Assembly (NCBI GenBank): GCA_002375495.1
Contig: DFLU01000009.1
Coordinates: forward strand, 63,773 to 127,772
DNA: 64,000 nt
Direction: 5' to 3'
Source: Flavobacteriaceae bacterium UBA3611
Lineage (GTDB): Bacteria; Bacteroidota; Bacteroidia; Flavobacteriales; Flavobacteriaceae
Shown here: one piece after another, positions 1 to 7,072 of the stretch
How positions within the stretch are numbered: the stretch's first letter is position 1
Layout of the letters: each line of letters starts with the position of its first letter
The notes under the pieces: generated by a model
Databases searched by the model: none
Seen by the model: the letters and a program-made list of their open reading frames with translations, nothing else
Told to the model about the DNA's origin: nothing
Made by a program: the position numbers and the translations under genes

Positions 1-182
1 ACTTAATTACCATAGGAATCATGCTTGTGATAAAGAATTACATTATCGATGAAGATAAAATTCATGCGCAGATTCAGGTGAATAAGAAAAAGCCTAAGAA
101 ACAGAACCGTTTCCAACGAAAAATGGCAGAGATGATGGAGCAGGCAGAAGAGCAGAAAAAAACACAGAAAAAGCGTAAGTAG
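1..182 (+). CDS. yidC: YidC membrane insertase, C-terminal fragment
   Basis: The window opens inside a gene, read in the frame starting at base 3 and ending with TAG at 180-182. What remains is the end of a hydrophobic segment (LITIGIMLVIKNYIID) followed by a strongly basic, Lys/Gln-rich cytoplasmic tail with NKKKPKK and a final KKRK. Bacteroidota YidC proteins end in this way, with a last transmembrane helix, an 'IDEDKIHAQI'-like stretch and a ribosome-contacting basic tail. YidC inserts and folds inner-membrane proteins alone or with SecYEG. The following genes (a YwqK-type protein, then mnmA) match an arrangement I recall from Flavobacteriaceae. The identification rests on about 60 residues, so it is probable, not certain. 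Confidence 0.72.
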   Translation, partial: LITIGIMLVIKNYIIDEDKIHAQIQVNKKKPKKQNRFQRKMAEMMEQAEEQKKTQKKRK

Positions 183-317
183 AATATTGCTTTCCACTTT
201 TCCTCCTTGAGTTGAAGATTGTGTAGCGGAACGTATTTTTGGCATTCTTTTTGAAAATTGACATACAAAGCATTCAATAGAATTTCAAAAAAAACGTTGG
301 TTTTAAAAGAGTCATCT

Positions 318-1010
318 ATGAAACGTTCAATCATTTTTATTTTCACATTAGTACTTACCATACCCACGTTAATTGCCCAAGATGGGATTAACCAAACAGA
401 TGCTGAAGGAAAACGCCATGGTGTCTGGAAGAAGTATTATCCCAATACCAAACAACTTCGGTACGAGGGTCAATTTGAGCATGGAAACGAAGTAGGTACT
501 TTTAAATTCTACTGTCAGGAATGTGGCGATAATCCGACTACGGTGAAAGAATTTACTGGTAACAATAAAAGGGCTGAGGTCTCTTATTTTACGATCAAAG
601 GAAAATTGGTGAGTAAGGGCATGATGGAAGGAAAAGACCGTGTTGGCGAGTGGATGTATTACCATAAAACGTCGAACCGCCCTATGAGTAAAGAGAATTA
701 TTCGAAGGGAAAACTAGACGGTGTGCAGACTACTTTTTATCCCGACGGAAAAGTGACTGAAGAAATCACCTACGTAGACGGTGTGAAACAGGGTGAGAAC
801 AATTACTATTCTCCTGAAAATGTGCTGTTAAAGAAGTTGATTTATCACAATGACCAATTGCATGGTCCTGCCGAATATTATGATGCCAATGGCAATGTAA
901 CCATAAAGGGCTATTATAAAAATGGTAAAAAGCATGGACTTTGGCAGTACTTCAAAGATGGTAAATTAGAGTTGGAAGAAACCTTTCCGAAGCCAAAACA
1001 AAAACAGTAA
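318..1010 (+). CDS. Secreted MORN/YwqK-repeat protein
   Basis: A 230-residue protein made of short repeats resembling MORN/YwqK units: a G-K-x-H-G or G-x-x-x-G turn, then W/Y-x-x-Y/F, then aromatic-rich strands. Good examples are near the start (GKRHGVWKKYY) and near the end (NGKKHGLWQYFKDG). I chose the ATG at 318 because it gives a clean signal peptide (MKRSIIFIFTLVLTIPTLIAQ) with cleavage after about residue 20; an upstream in-frame ATG at 258 would bury this signal. The protein should be exported. Databases often call this family 'toxin-antitoxin system YwqK family antitoxin', but nothing here suggests a toxin partner, and its function is not known to me. It lies between yidC and mnmA on the same strand. 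Confidence 0.8.
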   Translation: MKRSIIFIFTLVLTIPTLIAQDGINQTDAEGKRHGVWKKYYPNTKQLRYEGQFEHGNEVGTFKFYCQECGDNPTTVKEFTGNNKRAEVSYFTIKGKLVSKGMMEGKDRVGEWMYYHKTSNRPMSKENYSKGKLDGVQTTFYPDGKVTEEITYVDGVKQGENNYYSPENVLLKKLIYHNDQLHGPAEYYDANGNVTIKGYYKNGKKHGLWQYFKDGKLELEETFPKPKQKQ

Positions 1011-1057
1011 TTCTAGAAGAAATAATCGTAAAGCCGAAATTCCCAGATCGGGAGCAT

Positions 1058-1087
1058 TTGGCATGCCCATGCTATGTTGTAACTTTG
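1058..1087 (+). promoter_or_regulatory. Promoter of mnmA
   Basis: The box TAACTTTG at 1080-1087 matches the Bacteroidota -7 consensus TAnnTTTG. TTG at 1058-1060 lies 19 bases upstream, the usual place for the -33 element. Only four bases separate the box from the mnmA ATG at 1092, so the predicted transcript would begin at or next to the start codon. Confidence 0.6.
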
Positions 1088-1091
1088 TACC

Positions 1092-2273
1092 ATGAAAAAG
1101 AAAAAACGTGTTGTAGTAGGATTGAGCGGAGGTGTAGACTCCAGCGTTGCTGCCTATCTCTTGCAAGAGCAGGGATATGAAGTAATCGGTCTTTTTATGA
1201 AAAACTGGCACGATGATTCTGTGACCATCTCTAACGAATGTCCGTGGCTAGACGATAGCAACGATGCGATGTTGGTGGCACAGAAGCTAAATATTCCTTT
1301 TCAAACGGTAGACTTGAGCGAACAGTACAAAGAACGCATTGTAGACTATATGTTCCGCGAATATGAAATGGGTCGTACCCCAAATCCTGACGTGTTGTGC
1401 AACAGAGAGATCAAATTTGACGTCTTTATGAAGATTGCACTCGAATTAGGAGCCGATTTTGTAGCCACAGGTCATTATTGCCGAAAAAAAAGCTTTGAGA
1501 AAGACGGAACAATTATATATCAATTGGTTGCGGGAAAAGACCCAAACAAAGACCAATCGTATTTTTTATGCCAACTTTCACAAGAACAATTGGCAAAAAC
1601 GTTATTCCCTGTAGGAGAGTTGCTGAAGCCAGAAGTTCGCGAAATAGCAGCAGCGCAAGAGTTAGTGACCGCTGAGAAGAGAGACTCGCAAGGATTGTGT
1701 TTTATAGGAAAAGTACGCCTTCCTGAGTTTTTACAACAAAAATTGGCACCCAAAGAGGGAGACATCATTGAAGTAGCTCCAGATTTTGATGGGTATCATC
1801 AAAATGGACACCAAGAGACACTAGAAGAACTTTCAGCTAAATACGATTATAAAAAAACCGATGGAAAAGTAGTGGGATCCCATCAAGGAGCACATTACTT
1901 TACCAATGGGCAACGCAAGGGGCTAGCCGTTGGTGGTACACAAGAACCGCTGTTTGTAATCGCTACCGATGTAGATGAAAATGTGATCTATACGGGTCAA
2001 GGAAAAAGTCATCCCGGGCTCTATCGCAGAGGGCTTTTTGTAAAAGCAGAAGAGATTCATTGGGTGCGCGATGATCTTCGGCTTGCGATAGACGAAACTA
2101 AAAATGTGATGGCGCGTATTCGGTACAGGCAGCCTTTGCAAAATGCAACCTTGCATCGTACAGATTCAGGGCTTTATGTTATCTTTACTGAACCGCAATC
2201 TGCAATTACAGAAGGTCAGTTTGTTGCTTGGTATGATGGTGATGAATTGCTTGGGAGCGGTGTAATATCCTAA
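1092..2273 (+). CDS. mnmA: tRNA-specific 2-thiouridylase MnmA
   Basis: Makes 2-thiouridine at the wobble position 34 of tRNA(Lys/Glu/Gln), using ATP and a sulfur relay. The 393-residue protein is of normal length for the family. It carries the N-type PP-loop SGGVDSS at residues 12-18 for adenylation. Two catalytic cysteines are visible: Cys103 in DVLCNREIKFD and Cys203 in GLCFIGKVRLPEF. The tRNA-binding motif GRTPNPD lies just before the first cysteine. The C-terminal third (about 280-393) is the expected beta-barrel domain. The gene has its own promoter directly upstream and is followed after 12 bases by the subtilase gene, so some read-through is possible. Confidence 0.97.
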   Translation: MKKKKRVVVGLSGGVDSSVAAYLLQEQGYEVIGLFMKNWHDDSVTISNECPWLDDSNDAMLVAQKLNIPFQTVDLSEQYKERIVDYMFREYEMGRTPNPDVLCNREIKFDVFMKIALELGADFVATGHYCRKKSFEKDGTIIYQLVAGKDPNKDQSYFLCQLSQEQLAKTLFPVGELLKPEVREIAAAQELVTAEKRDSQGLCFIGKVRLPEFLQQKLAPKEGDIIEVAPDFDGYHQNGHQETLEELSAKYDYKKTDGKVVGSHQGAHYFTNGQRKGLAVGGTQEPLFVIATDVDENVIYTGQGKSHPGLYRRGLFVKAEEIHWVRDDLRLAIDETKNVMARIRYRQPLQNATLHRTDSGLYVIFTEPQSAITEGQFVAWYDGDELLGSGVIS

Positions 2274-2285
2274 AAAATAAATGCT

Positions 2286-3911
2286 ATGAAAAAAATATTC
2301 CTTTTGCTTACTCTTATTGGTTCTACGATAGGGTTGGCACAACAAGATGCACTCGTTTTCTTTGCCGATAAGGAAAATGTGCAGGCTGCTATAAACAATC
2401 CAATTAGTATTCTTACCCAAGAATCGTTAGAGCGCAAAGCAATGCATAATATAGCTATAGACGAACGTGACGTGCCGGTGAATGAAGCCTATATTACCTC
2501 CTTGAAAAATCAGGCGGGAATTACAGTGCATGCTAAAAGCAAGTGGCTTAATGCTGCTTATGTGCGAGGGTCTGAGCAGAACATCAATAATTTGGTAGAC
2601 GAGTTGGATGAGGTAATCGCAGTAGAGTTTGCCGATAAAAACTTGAACAGACAACCTTTTCAAGGAAAGGCAAAAGACAAATTTGCGATCGAAAACTCCC
2701 AAGGTAGAATTATCTACGATTACGGCGATGCTGCTAACCAAATTGAACAGATTGCCGGAGATTACCTGCACGAACTTGACTTCACAGGAGAGGGAATGAT
2801 AATTGCCATTCTTGATAGTGGATTTCCTAATGTAAATACCATGGATGCTTTTGATGCCGTGGTTTCTGAAGGCAGACTTTTGGGAACCTATGATTTTGCT
2901 GAAAGACAAAATAATGTGGATGGCACTGGCCAACACGGAACCCTAACGTTTAGTGATATTGGGGCCTTTTTAGATGGCGCTGAGAATTTTGTAGGAACGG
3001 CACCAAATGCTTCCTTTTATTTGTTTAGAACCGAATTTGGACCGACCGAAAATCCTGTAGAGGAAGCTTGGTGGGTTGAAGCCCTTGAACGTGCCGATAG
3101 TTTGGGAGTAGATGTTGTGAATACATCATTGGGATATCAAGACTACGATAATTCGAACTACGACCATAGTTATGAAGATTTAGATGGAGAAACTACCATC
3201 GCTGCCCGAGGGGCAAATATTGCTTCTGAAAAGGGGATGCTGTTGGTAACTTCTGCAGGAAATGATGGTGGCCAATTTAATTACGTGGGAACTCCTGCCG
3301 ATGCAAAGGGGATATTAACGGTTGGTGCTGTAGACGCAAATGGAGATTATGCCTTTTTTAGTTCTATAGGTCCGACCGTAGATGGAAGAATTAAGCCTGA
3401 TGTAATGGCGCAAGGATTTCTAGCAGCGGCGGTCGACAAAGATGGAGATGTGGTAGAAATTAATGGTACCTCGTTTAGCTCGCCAATCATGGCAGGGGCT
3501 GTTGCTAGTCTATGGCAATCGCGTCCAGAAGTTCGAAACGACCGACTGATGGATGTAATTCGCGAATCGGGGCATTTGTTCAATAACCCGACTGATGAAA
3601 TGGGCTATGGAATTCCAAATTTTGAAGAAGCGTATCTAGCGCTTCAAACCTTGGGTATTGAAGATCAGTTGCTGAAAGAGAACTTTGCCATTTATCCTAA
3701 CCCTGTAACCGATGTTATGAACGTTTCCTTTCCGCAAGAGGTAGGTAACGCTGTAGTGACGGTATATGACGTGCTAGGCAAGCAGGTATTACAGCAGCAG
3801 GTAACTGTCGCAGGAAATCGTGTCGATTTCACTAAACTTTCCGCAGGAATGTACATCGCGAATATAAATGGGGACGGAATTAACAATAACTTTAAAATTT
3901 TAAAGAAGTAG
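2286..3911 (+). CDS. S8 (subtilisin-like) peptidase with T9SS sorting domain
   Basis: A secreted serine protease of 541 residues. It begins with a signal peptide (MKKIFLLLTLIGSTIGLAQ), then a propeptide-like region to about residue 150. The S8 catalytic domain has Asp177 in ILDSG, His217 in GQHGT, the oxyanion Asn326 in SAGND, and Ser396 in NGTSFSSP, so the catalytic triad is complete. The C-terminal ~75 residues begin FAIYPNPVTD and end FKILKK, the type A sorting signal of the type IX secretion system, which sends cargo across the outer membrane. It probably degrades extracellular protein or matures other surface proteins. Its stop codon overlaps the GTG start of the next gene. Confidence 0.95.
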   Translation: MKKIFLLLTLIGSTIGLAQQDALVFFADKENVQAAINNPISILTQESLERKAMHNIAIDERDVPVNEAYITSLKNQAGITVHAKSKWLNAAYVRGSEQNINNLVDELDEVIAVEFADKNLNRQPFQGKAKDKFAIENSQGRIIYDYGDAANQIEQIAGDYLHELDFTGEGMIIAILDSGFPNVNTMDAFDAVVSEGRLLGTYDFAERQNNVDGTGQHGTLTFSDIGAFLDGAENFVGTAPNASFYLFRTEFGPTENPVEEAWWVEALERADSLGVDVVNTSLGYQDYDNSNYDHSYEDLDGETTIAARGANIASEKGMLLVTSAGNDGGQFNYVGTPADAKGILTVGAVDANGDYAFFSSIGPTVDGRIKPDVMAQGFLAAAVDKDGDVVEINGTSFSSPIMAGAVASLWQSRPEVRNDRLMDVIRESGHLFNNPTDEMGYGIPNFEEAYLALQTLGIEDQLLKENFAIYPNPVTDVMNVSFPQEVGNAVVTVYDVLGKQVLQQQVTVAGNRVDFTKLSAGMYIANINGDGINNNFKILKK

Positions 3912-4861
3912 TGCGACGATCTATTACCGAGCTTTTTGATATAAAATACCCGATTGTACAGGCGGGAATGATTTGGAATAGCGGTTGGCGCTTGGCGTCT
4001 GCTGTTAGCAACACAGGTGGGCTCGGCTTATTGGGGGCAGGTTCTATGTATCCAGACGTATTGCGCGAACACATTTTAAAATGTAAAAAGGCAACCGACA
4101 AACCATTTGGGGTAAATGTCCCGATGCTGTATCCTAATCTCGAGGAAATCATCCAGATTATTATCGAAGAGAAAGTACCTATCGTTTTTACGTCAGCCGG
4201 AAACCCGAAAACATATACCCAGCACCTAAAAGATCATGGAGTTACCGTGGTACATGTGGTAAGTAGTGTAAAGTTTGCCTTGAAAGCACAAGAAGCTGGG
4301 GTTGATGCAGTCGTAGCAGAAGGTTTTGAAGCAGGTGGCCACAACGGTCGTGAAGAGACTACTACGTTTACGCTCATCCCGATGGTAAAAGAACAGATTG
4401 AAGTGCCTTTAATTGCTGCAGGCGGTATTGCCGACGGAAAAGGTATGTTGGCCGCCATGGTTTTAGGAGCAGATGGGGTACAGGTTGGGAGCCGTTTTGT
4501 TGCTTCGGAAGAGAGTAGCGCGCATCGAGCTTTCAAAAAAATGGTGGTAGATGCCCAAGAAGGAGATACCTTGCTTACCCTTAAAGAATTGGCGCCGGTG
4601 CGTATGCTGAAAAATAAGTTTTTTGATGAGGTAATGGATTTGTATACTAAAAATCCTACTAAAGAACAGCTAGTGGAATTATTAGGCAGGGCAAGGGCTA
4701 AGCGCGGAATGTTTGAAGGTGATCTTGAAGACGGTGAGCTGGAAATTGGTCAAATAGCAGGACTGATTCACGATATTAAACCAGCGGCTCAAATTGTTAT
4801 GGGTATGGTACGTGAATATGAAGAAGCAAAAAATGAATTGACTTCAGAAAATTTATTTTAA
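3911..4861 (+). CDS. Nitronate monooxygenase-like FMN oxidoreductase
   Basis: A 316-residue TIM-barrel flavoprotein of the nitronate monooxygenase / FabK family. Motifs include IKYPIVQAGM near the N-terminus, TGGLGLLGAGS at 35-45, AGGHNG at 141-146 (His144 is the usual catalytic base) and AAGGIADG followed by GADGVQVGSRF at about 169-195, which binds the FMN phosphate. Family members oxidise nitronates or, in the FabK branch, reduce enoyl-ACP; sequence alone does not say which. The start codon is GTG at 3911, overlapping the TAG of the subtilase gene by one base (TAGTG), so translational coupling is likely. No ATG occurs before the conserved N-terminal motif. Confidence 0.85.
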   Translation: MRRSITELFDIKYPIVQAGMIWNSGWRLASAVSNTGGLGLLGAGSMYPDVLREHILKCKKATDKPFGVNVPMLYPNLEEIIQIIIEEKVPIVFTSAGNPKTYTQHLKDHGVTVVHVVSSVKFALKAQEAGVDAVVAEGFEAGGHNGREETTTFTLIPMVKEQIEVPLIAAGGIADGKGMLAAMVLGADGVQVGSRFVASEESSAHRAFKKMVVDAQEGDTLLTLKELAPVRMLKNKFFDEVMDLYTKNPTKEQLVELLGRARAKRGMFEGDLEDGELEIGQIAGLIHDIKPAAQIVMGMVREYEEAKNELTSENLF

Positions 4862-4886
4862 AGTCTGTACTAATTTCTCTGTTTTA

Positions 4887-4908
4887 GGGTGCTATTAAAG
4901 CACTTTTT
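4887..4908 (+). terminator. Terminator after the nitronate monooxygenase-like gene
   Basis: A five-base-pair stem GTGCT/AGCAC with loop ATTAA is followed by TTTTT. Two further G·U pairs can extend the stem. It lies 26 bases after the stop codon. Confidence 0.55.
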
Positions 4909-5004
4909 CCTATTGTTTTATTCGCACAAAAAAGCCCACAAAAACCAATTCATTAGTTTTTTCGTATCTAATTCTTTATCATTGTGTAACTATTTGGTAC
5001 GACT

Positions 5005-5169
5005 GTGACTTACTTTTTTATTGTTATAATTTTTATTTCTCTTGCTGCCATTGTACTATATACAGTACGTAGAATTCGTTTGGCACGCCACAGGGGGAAA
5101 CGTTTGCCCCAGAAAAATCTCTACTACGCCATGGTTGCCAAACTGTTTATGAAAGATTTACCAGACTGA
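5005..5169 (+). CDS. Small single-pass membrane protein (54 codons)
   Basis: This small ORF lies in the 390-base gap between the flavoprotein and the symporter. It starts at GTG 5005, the first possible start after an in-frame TAA at 4987, and ends TGA at 5167-5169. The predicted product has one hydrophobic helix (about residues 3-20, TYFFIVIIFISLAAIVLYT), then a basic stretch (RRIRLARHRGKR) and a short cytoplasmic tail ending MKDLPD. The positive charges after the helix are typical of an N-out/C-in small membrane protein. I do not recognise a family. The case for coding is its composition and topology and the lack of another explanation for the gap. It has no clear TAnnTTTG box, so it stays tentative. 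Confidence 0.45.
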   Translation: MTYFFIVIIFISLAAIVLYTVRRIRLARHRGKRLPQKNLYYAMVAKLFMKDLPD

Positions 5170-5250
5170 GTGCACGTTTAAAATAGCTATTCAAATTTCT
5201 TGCTGCTATTGTTGAAACCAGAGATTTACGTCAATCAAGATTTACTCGAC

Positions 5251-6936
5251 TTACTTTACCACATTTTTAGACCCCATACTTACTTGCAAGAGTAGGGCAA
5301 GCCCCATTACTAGCGCACAGCCAAAGAGATTGAGCCAGAGATATGGCATAATGTCTATATACCAAACTATAATTACGATGACTTGGGTAATGAGCGCTGC
5401 AACAAAGGTAGCTTTGCTTTTTACATATTTTACGAAGAAGGCCAAAAGGAAAATTCCTAGTACGTTTCCGTAGAAAATGGAACCGATAATATTCACCAAT
5501 TCAATTAAATTTTCAAACAAATTTGCTACCGAAGCTACCATAATGGCAATAACACCCCAAAGCATCGTAAACCATTTGCTCGCATTCATGTATTGCTTTT
5601 CGGTTCTGCCCGGTCTGTTTCGTTTGTACAAGTCGATTGCGGTAGTAGACCCCAATGCATTCAATTCTGAAGCCGTACTAGACATGGCTGCGCTTAAAAT
5701 AACTGCTAGAAGTAAGCCAATGAGTCCGCGGGGCAGGTTGGTCAAGATGAAATGGATAAACACATAATCTTTGTCGTTTGTTTCTGCTTCCGGATTCGCC
5801 TTTTTGATCACTACTTTCGATTGTTCCCGTAACGATTCTTCTTGCAGCTGAAGTGCTGCAATTTCTGTACGCAACTCAGCTTGTTTATTGGTATTCGTTG
5901 TTTGTGAATAGGCCAGTTGTGCAGCGTTGAGGGTTTTGTCGATACCTTCTTTTTCTTCTTCTAAAGCAGTGTATTCTGAAGCATATTCACTTTGCATCAC
6001 ATCTTTTACTGCTGCCGGATTAAAATGTAACGGCGACGCGTTAAATTGATAGAATACAAAAACCATGACCCCCACCAACAAGATAAAAAATTGCATGGGC
6101 ACTTTTAATAATCCGTTCATGATTAGGCCCATTTGGCTTTGCTTTACCGATTTCCCTGAAAGATATCGCTGTACTTGGCTTTGGTCTGTGCCAAAGTAAG
6201 AGAGCATTAAAAAAGTACCACCAATCATACCGCTCCAAAAAGTATATCGATTCTCAAAATCGAAAGAGAAATCTAGTATTTCCATCTTACCACTGGCGCC
6301 CGCAATCTCAAGCGCCTTATCGAAAGTAATATCGAGTGGCAGGTAATTCAGTATGATGAGAAATGCCATGAACATTCCCAAAAAAATGATAGCCATTTGC
6401 TGTTTTTGGGTAACGCTCACCGCTTTTGTTCCACCGCTCACGGTATAGATAATCACCAAGATCCCGATAATAATATTTAGATAGAGTAAATTCCATCCCA
6501 GAACGGCCGAAAGGATAATGGCTGGTGCGAAGATGGTAATCCCTGCTGCCAGACCGCGTTGTACAAGAAATAAGATGGCCGTAAGAGTTCGGGTTTTTAA
6601 ATCGAATCGGGTTTCGAGGTATTCATAGGCGGTAAAAACTTTAAGCCGGTGGTAAATAGGGATAAACACTATACAGATGATAACCATCGCAATGGGCAGC
6701 CCGAAATAGAACTGCACAAATCCCATCCCGCTATGAAACGCTTGGCCGGGCGTAGATAAAAACGTAATGGCACTTGCTTGTGTAGCCATGACGCTTAAAC
6801 CTATGGTCCACCATTTGGCATCATTTCCACCTTTTAAGTAGTCGGTAACATTTTTACTTCCTCGGGCTTTATACGTTCCGTAGAGAACGATAAAGAGAAG
6901 TGTTCCAATAAGCACATACCAATCGTAATTATGCAT
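5251..6936 (-). CDS. Sodium:solute symporter (SSS family) with coiled-coil loop
   Basis: A 561-residue integral membrane protein with about 13 transmembrane helices. Family signatures include ATQASAITFLSTPGQAF at about 51-67 and AAMSSTASELNALGS at about 407-421, which carries the Ser/Thr ligands of the Na2 site. It should import a small solute with sodium; the substrate cannot be read from sequence. An unusual feature is a polar insert at about residues 311-390, rich in Glu, Lys, Gln and Ala and predicted coiled coil (for example EYTALEEEKEGIDKTL), between two membrane helices. Its ATG directly abuts the stop codon of the 42-aa gene upstream (TAGATG), so the two are almost certainly cotranslated. 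The PIG-L deacetylase gene is first in the same operon. Confidence 0.93.
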   Translation of the reverse strand: MHNYDWYVLIGTLLFIVLYGTYKARGSKNVTDYLKGGNDAKWWTIGLSVMATQASAITFLSTPGQAFHSGMGFVQFYFGLPIAMVIICIVFIPIYHRLKVFTAYEYLETRFDLKTRTLTAILFLVQRGLAAGITIFAPAIILSAVLGWNLLYLNIIIGILVIIYTVSGGTKAVSVTQKQQMAIIFLGMFMAFLIILNYLPLDITFDKALEIAGASGKMEILDFSFDFENRYTFWSGMIGGTFLMLSYFGTDQSQVQRYLSGKSVKQSQMGLIMNGLLKVPMQFFILLVGVMVFVFYQFNASPLHFNPAAVKDVMQSEYASEYTALEEEKEGIDKTLNAAQLAYSQTTNTNKQAELRTEIAALQLQEESLREQSKVVIKKANPEAETNDKDYVFIHFILTNLPRGLIGLLLAVILSAAMSSTASELNALGSTTAIDLYKRNRPGRTEKQYMNASKWFTMLWGVIAIMVASVANLFENLIELVNIIGSIFYGNVLGIFLLAFFVKYVKSKATFVAALITQVIVIIVWYIDIMPYLWLNLFGCALVMGLALLLQVSMGSKNVVK

Positions 6937-7065
6937 CTAGGTGTAGTTTTTCATTAGAAAATAGAACAATACAATGTACCCAATGTTGAGTAGCAATACC
7001 AAAGTGTATTTCCACTTCCAGACAAATTTGTCTCTTACTTGTTCTACGATTTCATCTGTTTCCAT
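6937..7065 (-). CDS. 42-residue membrane protein upstream of the symporter
   Basis: A short gene from ATG at 7065-7063 to TAG at 6939-6937. The product has an acidic/basic amphipathic start (METDEIVEQVRDKFVWKWK), one hydrophobic helix (about residues 20-38, YTLVLLLNIGYIVLFYFL) and a short tail (MKNYT). It begins 7 bases after the stop of the PIG-L gene, and its stop codon touches the symporter ATG, so it is embedded in a tight operon. Several other SSS transporters are paired with small membrane subunits (DUF485 with ActP, DUF997 with PanF). By analogy this may be an accessory or stability subunit, which is inference. I do not recognise the family by name. Confidence 0.72.
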   Translation of the reverse strand: METDEIVEQVRDKFVWKWKYTLVLLLNIGYIVLFYFLMKNYT

Positions 7066-7072
7066 CTGTTTG

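Noticed and set aside
318..1010. A toxin-antitoxin module, from the YwqK name
   Set aside because: The protein is exported and no toxin gene is near. Only the repeat type is shared.
3347..3583. Long reading frames opposite known genes, for example within the subtilase
   Set aside because: They are shadows of strongly coding genes on the other strand and show no start signals or family motifs.
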